From Eggerthella timonensis (GTDB lineage Bacteria > Actinomycetota > Coriobacteriia > Coriobacteriales > Eggerthellaceae), in assembly GCF_900184265.1 (NCBI RefSeq), contig NZ_FXXA01000002.1:3207983-3271982 (forward strand): a DNA stretch of 64,000 nt, written 5' to 3'. Made by a program: the position numbers and the translations under genes. Below the pieces are notes generated by a model. That model did no database searches. It was not told the DNA's origin and saw only the letters and a program-made list of their open reading frames with translations. Shown here in pieces: positions 32,965 to 40,347 of the stretch (position 1 is the stretch's first letter; every line of letters begins with the position of its first letter).

Positions 32965-33045
32965 GCCCTGCGGCTGGACTCGAACCAGCGTCCCCGTGCG
33001 GTTGCCGCGCACCTCGGATTACCTGACATCCCGAACACGCAGGGC
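32965..33045 (-). tRNA. tRNA-like element, anticodon arm atypical
   Basis: On the minus strand an 81-base segment folds like a tRNA. Its acceptor is CCCTGCG/CGCAGGG, extended by a G-C pair at the ends. It has a D-arm TCGG...CCGA whose loop contains AGGTAA. The T-arm GCTGG-TTCGAGT-CCAGC is perfect. The middle arm GTGCG-CGGCAAC-CGCAC has a 7-base loop reading GCA at the anticodon place, but it has G instead of the universal U33. No CCA is encoded. It may be a decayed phage tRNA or a tRNA mimic; a working tRNA is doubtful. Confidence 0.5.
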
Positions 33046-33052
33046 ATGAAAA

Positions 33053-33076
33053 GAGCCGCCCCGAACGGGACGGCTC
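33053..33076 (-). terminator. Terminator after the RinA-like gene
   Basis: GAGCCG-c-CCCG pairs with CGGG-a-CGGCTC over two bases. On the minus strand UUUU follows. It separates early from packaging genes, with the tRNA-like element directly downstream. Confidence 0.7.
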
Positions 33077-33113
33077 AACCTGAATATCACTATAGCGCAG
33101 TTTTTACTGCAAT

Positions 33114-33599
33114 TTACTGCACGATTTTTCTCTGGCGTTCCTCGCGCGGGATGGAGCGCCACAGTCTGCACAGGGCTTGCTCATGCAGCGAGTACATCTT
33201 ACGCTCGCTCATGGGCCGCCCGTCGAGCGTCAGCAGCCTGTGTATCGCGTTGAAGCGCATGCCCTCGAAGTAGCGCAGGTATACGATCTCCACCATGTCG
33301 CCGTCGGGCAGATCGTCGAGGGTTCGCATAGCGGCCGCGCGCTCGTCCACGTAGCCAGCAAGCTCTGTTTTAAGATCGTCGATCAGATCGTAGAGCTTGA
33401 CGAAACCGCGCTCCATCGCGTCGCCAGCGATGGTGCGGCTCACCTGTTCCCCTCCATCGACGCCGTTGAGGGCAAGGCGCGACTGCTGGCGCTCTATCTC
33501 CGACTCGAGGCAGCGGATACGCCGCTCGTTTGCGAGCACGCCGGAATAGTAGCGCATGGCCTCCCTATACTTCGGCGAACGCGAGAGTTGGCTAGGCAT
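33114..33599 (-). CDS. RinA/ArpU-like late transcription regulator
   Basis: 161 residues from the ATG at 33599, which overlaps the upstream stop (ATGCCTAG). A coiled coil (about 15-45; IRCLESEIERQQSRL) is followed by a sigma70 region 4-like end: DLPDGDMVEIVYLRYFEGMR, then a helix-turn-helix up to YSLHEQALCRLWR. RinA/ArpU-like proteins turn on packaging and late genes, and this gene stands right before them. Acts on a promoter that would lie between here and terS. Confidence 0.85.
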   Translation of the reverse strand: MPSQLSRSPKYREAMRYYSGVLANERRIRCLESEIERQQSRLALNGVDGGEQVSRTIAGDAMERGFVKLYDLIDDLKTELAGYVDERAAAMRTLDDLPDGDMVEIVYLRYFEGMRFNAIHRLLTLDGRPMSERKMYSLHEQALCRLWRSIPREERQRKIVQ

Positions 33600-33894
33600 C
33601 GGCACCGCCATTCCGCCCGCTCTCCATCTCGATGATCGCGGCGCGGACATCAGGCGAGAGCTTGCCCATCAGCTCGGCTTGAACGCTCGCGCGTAAAGGC
33701 GTGCCGTCATCGCCTCCCACCCAGTACGGAGAGCAGCGGTACTCTTCGGTGAGGTTTCCTTCGGCGTCGATCACTCCCGTCGCCGTCAAGAAAAGCTTGG
33801 AGAACCTGCGGTAACGCTCGCTGTCCTCCTCCATATGGTCGATCACGTTGCATAGGTATGTTTTGAGCTGGCCCTTACCCATTTGTACTGCCAT
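33592..33894 (-). CDS. Early phage protein, unknown
   Basis: 100 residues from the ATG at 33894 (GGACGGAGGGTC upstream). It has helices (GQLKTYLCNVIDHMEEDSER) and a central ATGVIDAEGNLTEEYRCSPYW turn. The layout resembles proteins upstream of the late regulator in several Gram-positive phages but I cannot name the family. It starts the unit after the TATAAT at 33928-33933. Confidence 0.68.
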   Translation of the reverse strand: MAVQMGKGQLKTYLCNVIDHMEEDSERYRRFSKLFLTATGVIDAEGNLTEEYRCSPYWVGGDDGTPLRASVQAELMGKLSPDVRAAIIEMESGRNGGADA

Positions 33895-33927
33895 GACCCT
33901 CCGTCCTTCGCGTCTGCAGATTGCTCC

Positions 33928-33933
33928 ATTATA
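33928..33933 (-). promoter_or_regulatory. -10-like TATAAT before the late-regulator unit
   Basis: TATAAT on the minus strand, 34 bases before the start at 33894, in an AT-rich patch (33925-33985) that stands out from the GC-rich surroundings. No good -35 is visible, so activation may be needed. Confidence 0.5.
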
Positions 33934-34054
33934 CATTTATCGCTTTAGTTATCAGTTTACGATCAGGATATATACGAAAATGCACCGCCGAAGCGATGCG
34001 TAAGGTGCAGACGTTGGAGCGCCAGCCGCAAACATGATCACATTGATCGTCATG

Positions 34055-34083
34055 TTGCCATGCACATACGTTTGTTCTATTAT
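34055..34083 (+). promoter_or_regulatory. Promoter of the plus-strand gene at 34110
   Basis: TTGCCA (34055-34060), 17 bases, TATTAT (34078-34083), 27 bases before the start. Confidence 0.7.
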
Positions 34084-34109
34084 CTTCGCCCGGAAGGAGC
34101 GCAGAAGAC

Positions 34110-34418
34110 ATGGTTCAGAGAATCGCCGGCTACAAGAAACGATACGTCGAAGTGATCGCGAGGTGGTGCGATGACGGGCGCATACAGCCCTTGGCCGTCG
34201 TATGGGGAGACGGGCGCCGCTTCGACGTGGAGAGCCAGTTCGGCAACCCTCGAACCTGCACGTCGCTCAAAGTCGGCGGCTTCGGCTTGCGATACGACGT
34301 GCAGGTGGGAGGAAAGCGCACGTTCCTTTTCCTCGAGGACGTGGGAACGCGCGTCTCTCCCACCAGGTCGAAATGGTTCGTCGAGCAGGTCATCCCCGAG
34401 GATCCGCCACCGCCTTGA
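34110..34418 (+). CDS. Plus-strand accessory gene in the early region (moron candidate)
   Basis: 102 residues, beta-rich: VEVIARWCDDGRIQPLAVVW, GDGRRFDVESQFGNPRTCTS, VGGFGLRYDVQVGGKRTFLF, ending RSKWFVEQVIPEDPPPP. It looks like a compact barrel also found as an orphan in Firmicutes, function unknown. CCGGAAGGAGCGCAGAAGAC precedes the ATG. It is the only plus-strand gene between 12404 and 43408 and has its own promoter, so it is likely expressed from the lysogen and added as cargo. Confidence 0.8.
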   Translation: MVQRIAGYKKRYVEVIARWCDDGRIQPLAVVWGDGRRFDVESQFGNPRTCTSLKVGGFGLRYDVQVGGKRTFLFLEDVGTRVSPTRSKWFVEQVIPEDPPPP

Positions 34419-34617
34419 TACCGTCAAGCACGTCATCGAGCACCCGCACGCTTGCCGCAACCCCGTCGCAAGCTATCGCAACCTCCTTTGCGCTCGCCTT
34501 GCCGGCGGCTTCGAGGTGCACGAGCTGGCGCTTTCGGTCGGTCGTGACAGCCACCTCGCCTACAACGTCGAGGGTGATGTAGTTTCGCCCCCAGACGCAT
34601 ATCTTATACTCGCGCAT
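34390..34617 (-). CDS. Early phage protein, unknown
   Basis: 75 residues: MREYKICVWGRNYITLDVVG, basic turn and VHLEAAGKASAKEVAIACDG, ending in a helical VRVLDDVLDGIKAVA. Possibly an alpha/beta fold. GGAAAGCGGGAGAC precedes the start. Its 3' end overlaps the convergent gene by 29 bases, so transcription of one will interfere with the other. Confidence 0.65.
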   Translation of the reverse strand: MREYKICVWGRNYITLDVVGEVAVTTDRKRQLVHLEAAGKASAKEVAIACDGVAASVRVLDDVLDGIKAVADPRG

Positions 34618-34777
34618 GTCTCCCGCTTTCCCTTGCGACGGAAACGCCTCTCAACGCCCAGCATCCGATACCCCAGCACAAGTACGCCGTGACGCCAGTC
34701 AAACCGAAGACGATCGCAAGCGCCGCCGCACACCCGCAGCAGCCGGACGGCTGTCGCTGCCGATAGTGGATACTCAC
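34604..34777 (-). CDS. Small membrane protein
   Basis: 57 residues from a GTG at 34777 that overlaps the upstream stop (GTGTGA) after GGTGGAG. One strong hydrophobic segment (about 13-38; CGCAAALAIVFGLTGVTAYL) with Cys and Trp residues. Membrane insertion is likely; role unknown. The frame overlapping it from 34796 is a less likely alternative. Confidence 0.5.
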   Translation of the reverse strand: MSIHYRQRQPSGCCGCAAALAIVFGLTGVTAYLCWGIGCWALRGVSVARESGRHARV

Positions 34778-35130
34778 ACCTCCACCCCCAGTGCATTGAG
34801 CCTGTCGATGCACTCCTTAGCCCAATCCAGCGCGCATTGCGCTGTGGACATATTGCCTCGAGCGAACTGCGCCTCGCCTATCGCAACCAAGCTGTATACG
34901 GCCTCCCGGGCCACCTGCTCCACGCTGTCGGCGCGCTCCTCGTGTTCGTCGCAAACCTCATGGCACACCGGCACGCGTCTCCCGCGCTTGGCGCACCACA
35001 CGGTCGTGTCGTCGCCAATCGCGCACGTCCCGCACGTCTTTCGCGGCTCCCACGACATGCCGCCGAACTCCGGCGGCACGCTGCACTCGTCGTCGTCATC
35101 AACCGTCCATGTGGTGACCATCGGCGTCAT
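34774..35130 (-). CDS. Early phage protein with Cys clusters
   Basis: 118 residues. The first half has CGTC...CAKRG...CHEVC, which could hold a zinc ion. The second half is helical (VEQVAREAVYSLVAIGEAQF). The ATG at 35130 overlaps the previous stop. Similar genes in this operon share the cysteine spacing, suggesting related but diverged domains. Confidence 0.65.
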   Translation of the reverse strand: MTPMVTTWTVDDDDECSVPPEFGGMSWEPRKTCGTCAIGDDTTVWCAKRGRRVPVCHEVCDEHEERADSVEQVAREAVYSLVAIGEAQFARGNMSTAQCALDWAKECIDRLNALGVEV

Positions 35131-35321
35131 CGCGCATCGCCCCCCTCACTCTCGGGCAGCAGCACGGGCGTGCGGCACGACGGGCAGACCCGCGCGAAGC
35201 GGCTTATGCGCTTGCCGCATGAGCCGCAGAAGTGCTCGTAGCGCATGGCGCACCCCTTGCCGGGTATCGGTTCGGCACCGACGCGGCGCATGGTTCTCGT
35301 CCTGGCGACCCCTTCGCTCAT
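35127..35321 (-). CDS. Small zinc-ribbon protein
   Basis: 64 residues from the ATG at 35321 (ATGA overlap, GAGGAG eight bases upstream). The C-terminal half FCGSCGKRISRFARVCPSC is a textbook zinc ribbon. The preceding 25 residues are basic (ARTRTMRRVG). Likely nucleic-acid or protein binding. No specific function known. Confidence 0.68.
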   Translation of the reverse strand: MSEGVARTRTMRRVGAEPIPGKGCAMRYEHFCGSCGKRISRFARVCPSCRTPVLLPESEGGDAR

Positions 35322-35599
35322 CGGCATGGCTCCTCCATCCGTTCGCCCCAGGCGCAGTAGTGGTATTGACCGACGTGCCAGCTTCTTGCCATGTGCTTGC
35401 GGTCGTGCAGCTTGATGAGCGCGTGGGTGAGCAGATCGCATGTGTCGTATCCATCGTAGTGCTTGCAATCCCCGCACCTCACCAGCTCTCGAGTCAGGTA
35501 GTCGCGGGCCGTGTAGACCTCGCGCCCCGACGCTCCCGCCTCGTACGCTTTGCGCATCGCGGCTCGGTACTCGTCTTCGGCGATTACGTACTCGACCAT
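35318..35599 (-). CDS. Early phage protein, Cys-rich
   Basis: 93 residues from the ATG at 35599 (TGATG junction). N-terminal helices (EDEYRAAMRKAYEAGASGRE) and a C-terminal part with CGDCKHYDGYDTCDLL and HYCAWGERMEEPC, which resembles phage proteins carrying a CxxC...H...C knuckle of the CGDCKHW type. Role unknown. Confidence 0.68.
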   Translation of the reverse strand: MVEYVIAEDEYRAAMRKAYEAGASGREVYTARDYLTRELVRCGDCKHYDGYDTCDLLTHALIKLHDRKHMARSWHVGQYHYCAWGERMEEPCR

Positions 35600-35961
35600 C
35601 AGACCACCGCCTTTTCGTCCAGCCAAACAGGAAAGTACCGGCATTCACCAGCGACAAGCTCGAACGGGCACGTAACGCATTCTGGCGCATCGACGTTTTT
35701 GCACGGCCATGAGAAGAATGCGAACTCGACTTCCTCGCGCGCCCCCAGATCGGCGAAGTACCGCTCGTAGTTGGTGCTCAGTGGTGAGGCTGCGAGGCAG
35801 ATTTCGACGAAGCGCAGTGGGATGAACCCCACGCCGCCGGTCGGAAACGCAATTTTCGCTTCGTCATCGCGCAGAATCGTCATGATAACCGCGCCTCCAT
35901 CCAGCACGTCCCCGACGTACACGATGCGCCCCAGGCTGTCGCGGGGCATGGGGCTAGTCAT
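35599..35961 (-). CDS. Early phage protein with CxxC tail
   Basis: 120 residues from the ATG at 35961, overlapping the previous stop as ATGACTAG. A small beta barrel (RDSLGRIVYVGDVLDGGAVI) is followed by a cysteine-containing part, CKNVDAPECVTCPFELVAGE, similar in style to its neighbour. Could be a duplication product of the same knuckle. Confidence 0.65.
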   Translation of the reverse strand: MTSPMPRDSLGRIVYVGDVLDGGAVIMTILRDDEAKIAFPTGGVGFIPLRFVEICLAASPLSTNYERYFADLGAREEVEFAFFSWPCKNVDAPECVTCPFELVAGECRYFPVWLDEKAVV

Positions 35962-36205
35962 GGTCGGCCTCCTCGCACCCGTAGGCGTCGCAAAAGCTCG
36001 CCCAATGCCCTCTCCCGTGCTGGCACAGCTCCAAATAGCTGCGTTCTTCGGACGATGCACCGTCGTGCAGATCGGCATTGCCAGTCTCCTCGATCAAGTC
36101 GGCGAGATCGTCGAGGCGCGCTTTCACGCCCCTGCCGTCGTGATCGCCCCAATAGCCCCTTACGGCGCTGCCGTATTCCCTCAGCAGATCGGTCGGCCTA
36201 GTCAT
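35954..36205 (-). CDS. Early phage protein, acidic
   Basis: 83 residues: LLREYGSAVRGYWGDHDGRG, an acidic helix (RLDDLADLIEETGNADLHDG) and a C-terminal CQHGRGHWASFCDAYGCEE. Start by an ATGACTAG junction identical to the one at its own 3' end. Unknown function. Confidence 0.65.
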   Translation of the reverse strand: MTRPTDLLREYGSAVRGYWGDHDGRGVKARLDDLADLIEETGNADLHDGASSEERSYLELCQHGRGHWASFCDAYGCEEADHD

Positions 36206-36380
36206 GGTCGTCCTCCATCTTGAGCCACACGCCGAAGTAGCGCGCCTTGGCCACGGCGACCTCGCGGCCCTCGTGCGTCACGCGGATCATCTGCGCGCCG
36301 CTCAGCGCGTCTGCGTACGGCTCTATCGTGGACAGCGCGGCCAGATCGGCCGTGCCGAAGTACTTCTCCCAGTTGGTCAT
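36198..36380 (-). CDS. Early phage protein, small
   Basis: 60 residues from the ATG at 36380 (ATGA overlap, GAGGAGCG). TNWEKYFGTADLAALSTIEP then REVAVAKARYFGVWLKMEDD. The opening 'NWEKYFG' with a following helix recalls short phage proteins placed before Zn-knuckle genes. Unknown function. Confidence 0.65.
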   Translation of the reverse strand: MTNWEKYFGTADLAALSTIEPYADALSGAQMIRVTHEGREVAVAKARYFGVWLKMEDDHD

Positions 36381-36871
36381 CGCTCCTCGCTCTCGTATCT
36401 CGTGTAATGCGCAGTCACCATCTGCCACAGCATCTCGGAGGCCGGGTGCACGCGCCTCGACTCCGCGCAATGGCTGCGATCCACCCATGTGAGCAGCTTC
36501 GTGCAGCCCTTGTCGGGCACGAGCACCGCGCTCGCATCCCATGGTAGCTTCCGCTCGTCGCGCAACCGTTCGGCCAGATCGCGCGTGCACACCAGGTAGT
36601 TACGGTCGCCGACGAAGTTGAGGCCGTGGCCGCTGGCGAAGTCCGCCATGCACGATTTGACCTCGTAGCAGTCGAACTCCCCCATCTCCACGCTCGCGGG
36701 GCCTATGACGTAGCCGACGGATCGCGGCTTGAACCCCATGTAGTCCACCCGCACCTCTTCGGACGTGTTCTTGCCGAAGCTCACCTCGGCCGCCCACAGG
36801 CGGTAGCGCGATTTCAGGCGCTTCTCGACGAGGGCCGACAGCATGGCGGTCGTATCGCTCCTCGCGCTCAT
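36377..36871 (-). CDS. PD-(D/E)XK nuclease-like / MmcB-like protein
   Basis: 164 residues from the ATG at 36871 (ATGA overlap). The core RVDYMGFKPRSVGY...EFDCYEVKSCMADFASG has an Asp, then E-x-K in CYEVKSC, as in PD-(D/E)XK nucleases and MmcB-type DNA repair proteins. NFVGDRNYLVC and AERLRDERKLP follow the family pattern. It may act in phage recombination or repair. The upstream open frame to 37222 is overlap with the adjacent genes. Confidence 0.75.
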   Translation of the reverse strand: MSARSDTTAMLSALVEKRLKSRYRLWAAEVSFGKNTSEEVRVDYMGFKPRSVGYVIGPASVEMGEFDCYEVKSCMADFASGHGLNFVGDRNYLVCTRDLAERLRDERKLPWDASAVLVPDKGCTKLLTWVDRSHCAESRRVHPASEMLWQMVTAHYTRYESEER

Positions 36872-37017
36872 CTCTCCACCTTCATCCGCTTTATCTCGGA
36901 GGCGTTCAGCTCGCGTTTCAGCTCGCGCGCCAGCTCCTGCAAACGCTCGGTGCTGCTTGCTTTTCGCGCCTTCTCCGAGTACGTCATCAACAATCCGGCT
37001 AGACCCCATTGATTCAT
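36868..37017 (-). CDS. Very small early phage protein
   Basis: 49 residues: MNQWGLAGLLMTYSEKARKA, then a helix ELARELKRELNASEIKRMKV. The start overlaps the previous stop by four bases (GAGCGATGA). Short length but clean coupling on both sides supports it. Unknown function. Confidence 0.6.
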   Translation of the reverse strand: MNQWGLAGLLMTYSEKARKASSTERLQELARELKRELNASEIKRMKVER

Positions 37018-37676
37018 CGCTCCACCACCTTCGCGCCGCACTCTGGGCAGTACTCGCCGACATGGCTCTGATCGCGGCCTCCGAGATAGCCCCAACATTC
37101 GTCGCAATGCGCCTCGAGCAGATAGCAAGAGCGATCAGGTTCGTACGGCTTGCCATCGTTGCCAACCGCATGGCACGTGCGCTCCCAGCGGGCGTTCCAG
37201 TCAGTCGTTTCAAGCAGTTCAAGCAGCCTTTCTACTTGCGTGCTGTAGTAGGTTCCCATAGCGTAGGTATGAGGCTCCATGCGCAGGTTGTGGCGCTGGA
37301 TTCGTATGTACTCCTGCGCCTCGCGTTTTGTTAAAAACATGGTGTTCGGAACTATGCGGGTCTCGATCCTCACCGGGGCTTTCCAGTATTCGCCTTTCCC
37401 AAGCTCTATGATCGAGTCGATCTTTTCCTCGTCGCTCTCGTCCTCGAACAACTTGCTACCTAAACACTCAAGAGCTGTTTCGATGTCTACCTCGCCATCG
37501 CAGCAGCAGAGCGCCGTCCGCTCGGCATTTTCCTCCCAGCAGGTTTCCCAGTCCTTATCTCGAACCACCCAGAACCTTGGAGCCGCTTGGCAGTCGTGAT
37601 CTTGGGTAAGCAGTTCGCGCTGCAGGTCGGCCAGAAACTCGCGGTCGTCTTGCGATAGGGGTTTAAGCTCGCCCAT
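37014..37676 (-). CDS. Early phage protein with C-terminal zinc ribbon
   Basis: 220 residues. The first half is acidic and helical (LSQDDREFLADLQRELLTQD), the centre is beta-rich, and the C-terminus has CDECWGYLGG...YCPECGAKVVER, a zinc ribbon. It resembles long uncharacterised early proteins of actinobacterial and Firmicutes phages. The start overlaps the preceding stop by 14 bases. Confidence 0.72.
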   Translation of the reverse strand: MGELKPLSQDDREFLADLQRELLTQDHDCQAAPRFWVVRDKDWETCWEENAERTALCCCDGEVDIETALECLGSKLFEDESDEEKIDSIIELGKGEYWKAPVRIETRIVPNTMFLTKREAQEYIRIQRHNLRMEPHTYAMGTYYSTQVERLLELLETTDWNARWERTCHAVGNDGKPYEPDRSCYLLEAHCDECWGYLGGRDQSHVGEYCPECGAKVVER

Positions 37677-37959
37677 CGTAGTACCCCCTGTCGTCGTTTT
37701 TCCTGATCACCAGCGCCTTGATCCTGTCGAGCTGGCATGGATCGAACTCCCTCAGCGCCGTCTCGCATGTGTGGATCACGTCCATCAGCTCCATGGCGTA
37801 GGGCAGCAATCCGTCATCGTCGCGGCTGCTGAACGCGATGTGTGCCCTAACCTCCCCCTTGTGGATCTGCCTGTTCTGTCTGTCGCGCTCGTAGTCGTCG
37901 CGCGGCACCCGCTCCTGGCGCGGCGGGAACTGCCACTGCCACGGGGTCGGTGGCATCAT
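37663..37959 (-). CDS. Early phage protein, unknown
   Basis: 98 residues: proline- and arginine-rich start (MPPTPWQWQFPPRQERVPRD), then HIAFSSRDDDGLLPYAMELM and a helical CETALREFDPCQLDRIKALV. Its ATG overlaps the previous stop (ATGA). Unknown function. Confidence 0.65.
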   Translation of the reverse strand: MMPPTPWQWQFPPRQERVPRDDYERDRQNRQIHKGEVRAHIAFSSRDDDGLLPYAMELMDVIHTCETALREFDPCQLDRIKALVIRKNDDRGYYDGRA

Positions 37960-38132
37960 TCCGCATCGCCCCCTTCCAGCTCGTACAGCACGCCCTCGGC
38001 AAGCTCGCGTGCGTCCTCGCCCGCATCGTCGCGCTCAAGCACGGTCGCGCACAGGGCGCGGATGCCGTCCATGCGCTCCTTGAGGCGGCGGACGAGCGAT
38101 TCGACGTCCCACCCGGCGTAGAGCACGCTCAT
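37956..38132 (-). CDS. Small early phage protein
   Basis: 58 residues: MSVLYAGWDVESLVRRLKER, then a helical DDAGEDARELAEGVLYELEG. Start by ATGA overlap at 38132 (GGAGGCGATGCCTC upstream). Unknown function, likely an oligomeric helical adaptor. Confidence 0.62.
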   Translation of the reverse strand: MSVLYAGWDVESLVRRLKERMDGIRALCATVLERDDAGEDARELAEGVLYELEGGDAE

Positions 38133-38461
38133 GAGGCATCGCCTCCTCCGGGCAGCTCCAGCACGTACCCTTCGAACGCCGCGTCCGCCATGAGCAGCCA
38201 GAACTCCTTGGTGGCGGCGACGGGCACGTTGAATGGGTAGCAACGGCAAACGCCGCGCTCCGTCCAGTCTTTTAGGATCTCCTTCTCGTCAGGCGTGACC
38301 TTGGCTCGCTCCACCGGCTGCTGATCCATCGCGCAATGGATCAGGTACGGCATCAGGCGCAGCTCGCCCTCCGTCAGCTTGCGTCCGAGCACCGCGTCTG
38401 CGCTGTCTCGCGTCGCTTCGGAGAGCACGCCGCGAGGCTTGTCTTCGATCACGCAGCTCAT
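38129..38461 (-). CDS. Early phage protein, unknown
   Basis: 110 residues, mostly helical: LSEATRDSADAVLGRKLTEG, LMPYLIHCAMDQQPVERAKV and VPVAATKEFWLLMADAAFEG. ATGA overlaps at both ends. Unknown function. Confidence 0.65.
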   Translation of the reverse strand: MSCVIEDKPRGVLSEATRDSADAVLGRKLTEGELRLMPYLIHCAMDQQPVERAKVTPDEKEILKDWTERGVCRCYPFNVPVAATKEFWLLMADAAFEGYVLELPGGGDAS

Positions 38462-39267
38462 TCCGCATCGCCTCCCATCGTCTTGGCGTCCAGCTCGCGC
38501 TGTCGGCGCAGCAGGTCGAGCGCAACCGCGGCGAACACCTCTTCGTCGTCTTTGAGTCCGACATCGTGGCCGATCTTGTCTGCGTAGTAGCGCCGAGGGG
38601 GCATGCTCGCATCCTTGTCGATGCGCTCATTGGTGTCCGGAGTGGTGTGGGTGAGAAAACGCGCTAGCATGTGAGCGTGAGCGCGGTCTGAGGTCGGGAT
38701 GCCAGCAGACACCATGTCGCCCGTAATATTTCGCACGGTCATCTTCGTTCCGGCTGGCGTGTACACCGTATCGCCAACCTTGATCGGCAAGCCGTCCGCT
38801 CCCAGCACCTCCGGCTCGGGGCGCTTGACACGCTCGCCGGGCCACAGGTTGTACTCGATGGAATCGTCGTTTGAGTACGTCCGCCCTCGCATGATCACGC
38901 GTGCGCCCATCAACGCCGCTTTTTCGTCGAGGAACTCGACGGCATGGAGCACGTGCGGATCGCCGACGCCATCGAGCCAGGCGTCCCCGAACTCTACGCG
39001 CTCGCCGTCACCGAACCTCATCCACTCCATACCAGGAGGCATCAGGCGCTTGTCCAGCTCGGCCATGATGGCGTCCTGCACCTCGTCGGCCATGCTCCCG
39101 GCGTCGATGCCGAGCATGCCGGCCACCTGGTCGCGCCAATCCAGCAGCGCGGCGCACGCGCGCTCTGCGTCGCTCTCGGCATCCGGCTTCGGCGCGCCCT
39201 CGACGGCCTTGCGGATGCGCTCGGCGGCGTAATCACCAGACACGACGTACTTATCCATGTCTCTCAT
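38458..39267 (-). CDS. Early phage protein, long, unknown
   Basis: 269 residues from the ATG at 39267 (GAGGAGCACGAT); a longer frame to 39411 lacks a ribosome site. Helical N-terminus, central RVEFGDAWLDGVGDPHVLHA and PIKVGDTVYTPAGTKMTVRN (beta), and a C-terminal DVGLKDDEEVFAAVALDLLR. It looks like several small domains joined, with the VGDTVY-type barrel repeated in neighbouring genes. Confidence 0.7.
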   Translation of the reverse strand: MRDMDKYVVSGDYAAERIRKAVEGAPKPDAESDAERACAALLDWRDQVAGMLGIDAGSMADEVQDAIMAELDKRLMPPGMEWMRFGDGERVEFGDAWLDGVGDPHVLHAVEFLDEKAALMGARVIMRGRTYSNDDSIEYNLWPGERVKRPEPEVLGADGLPIKVGDTVYTPAGTKMTVRNITGDMVSAGIPTSDRAHAHMLARFLTHTTPDTNERIDKDASMPPRRYYADKIGHDVGLKDDEEVFAAVALDLLRRQRELDAKTMGGDAE

Positions 39268-39296
39268 ATCGTGCTCCTCAATCAAATTCAAAAGAA

Positions 39297-39785
39297 TTAC
39301 TTGTTCTTTGCAACGGTCGCGCAGGCCTCGCCCGATTCGATCGCATCCATCAGGTCTTTCACGACGCGCAGCTCCGTTCTGATCGCTGGGCTGTTGGCAG
39401 GGTGTTGGCACACCGCCCCGGCCGTCTTGTCAGGGTCGCCCGCGTAGTCGATGCCGCACATGATCGGCGCTCCGAATCCGAAATCTGGAAGCCCCGTCAG
39501 GTGGTCTGATCCATAGACCATCTCCCCCACCGTCATGGGCTCGCACGCGGGCAGCTCGACGCCTGCCGCATCGCAGCGGAACCCCGTGCATTCCAACGGA
39601 GCACGCAAGGACGGGGCGAAGGAGGTGCAGACGAGCGGGCTGTCACCCATCGCATCGTCGTAGACGGCACAGCCGTTCGCACAGCACTCCTCGTGCACGA
39701 TGCGCTCGGCAGAGGCCAGTAGAGCAGCGGAGGCGGGGTTAGGTTCGCGCTCGTCGAGCATGGGCAGGGTGCGCTCGTCGCTCAT
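39297..39785 (-). CDS. Early phage protein with many Cys
   Basis: 162 residues from the ATG at 39785 (ATGA overlap). It has nine or so cysteines, including ECCANGCAVYDDAMG and FRCDAAGVELPACEP, and a C-terminal helix TELRVVKDLMDAIESGEACA. Metal binding is plausible. A longer open frame covers the next gene in another frame and is not real. Confidence 0.68.
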   Translation of the reverse strand: MSDERTLPMLDEREPNPASAALLASAERIVHEECCANGCAVYDDAMGDSPLVCTSFAPSLRAPLECTGFRCDAAGVELPACEPMTVGEMVYGSDHLTGLPDFGFGAPIMCGIDYAGDPDKTAGAVCQHPANSPAIRTELRVVKDLMDAIESGEACATVAKNK

Positions 39786-40198
39786 CGCTCGCTCGCCCCC
39801 TCTCCCAGCATTCCGGCGTAGGCCGCGTAGAGCGTGCGCCCGCCGTCGAGCATGTAGGGCATGAACACCTCGTCCACGCTCGCCTGACCCGCCTCCACGA
39901 TCGCCATCTGCGCATCGACCCAATCGCGCAGGATGCGCCAAGCCACGCGCTCGGCCTGATCGCGGTCGCACTTGACGCCCTCGGCGATCAGAGCACCGTG
40001 CACGCCCGAGACGTTGGCGGGAAGCCTGAACGACCGATCGCCGTAGGCGGCGGCGTAGGAGAACGACACCGAGCCCACCTTGCCGTCCGCCCCGTACTCG
40101 GTGAGCACGCCCTTCGCGCCGTGGGTGCCGAGTATCTCCTGGATCTCGCCAACCGTCCTGACGGCGGCGATCTTCGTCGTGTAATTCTTGATGGGCAT
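39782..40198 (-). CDS. Early phage protein, conserved-looking
   Basis: 138 residues from the ATG at 40198 (GATCGGAGGCGTC). The opening MPIKNYTTKIAAVRTVGEIQ with AKGVLTEYGADGKVGSVSFS resembles a family found next to replication genes of Gram-positive phages and mobile elements ('MPIKNYTTKIDADKTIGEI...'). It may be a replication or DNA-binding accessory protein. Moderately sure of the resemblance, not of the function. Confidence 0.78.
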   Translation of the reverse strand: MPIKNYTTKIAAVRTVGEIQEILGTHGAKGVLTEYGADGKVGSVSFSYAAAYGDRSFRLPANVSGVHGALIAEGVKCDRDQAERVAWRILRDWVDAQMAIVEAGQASVDEVFMPYMLDGGRTLYAAYAGMLGEGASER

Positions 40199-40347
40199 GA
40201 CGCCTCCGATCTTCCCAGTGCTTAGCGGCGTTACGACACGCAAGCGCTCCGGGATGGACTCTCTGATTGATAATGGGTAATAGACAATAGGTAATTAATA
40301 ATGGGTGGAAGTGCGTAATTCGCGGAATCAATCCGTGGCGGCATCCG
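40199..40347. other. AT-rich gap with TAAT-type repeats
   Basis: 149 bases between two coupled blocks. At 40267-40304 there are repeats of the AATGGGTAAT/AATAGGTAAT/TAATAATGGG type in an otherwise GC-rich operon. Next to a replication-type gene this could be a replication origin or regulator site. Confidence 0.4.

Noticed and set aside
32722-33012. Zinc-ribbon gene starting at 33012
   Set aside because: The extra N-terminus would translate the tRNA-like T-arm; TTG at 32934 has a strong ribosome site.
36377-37222. 281-residue version of the nuclease-like protein
   Set aside because: The first part is an overlap with two other genes that are coupled by ATGA; the ATG at 36871 is supported.
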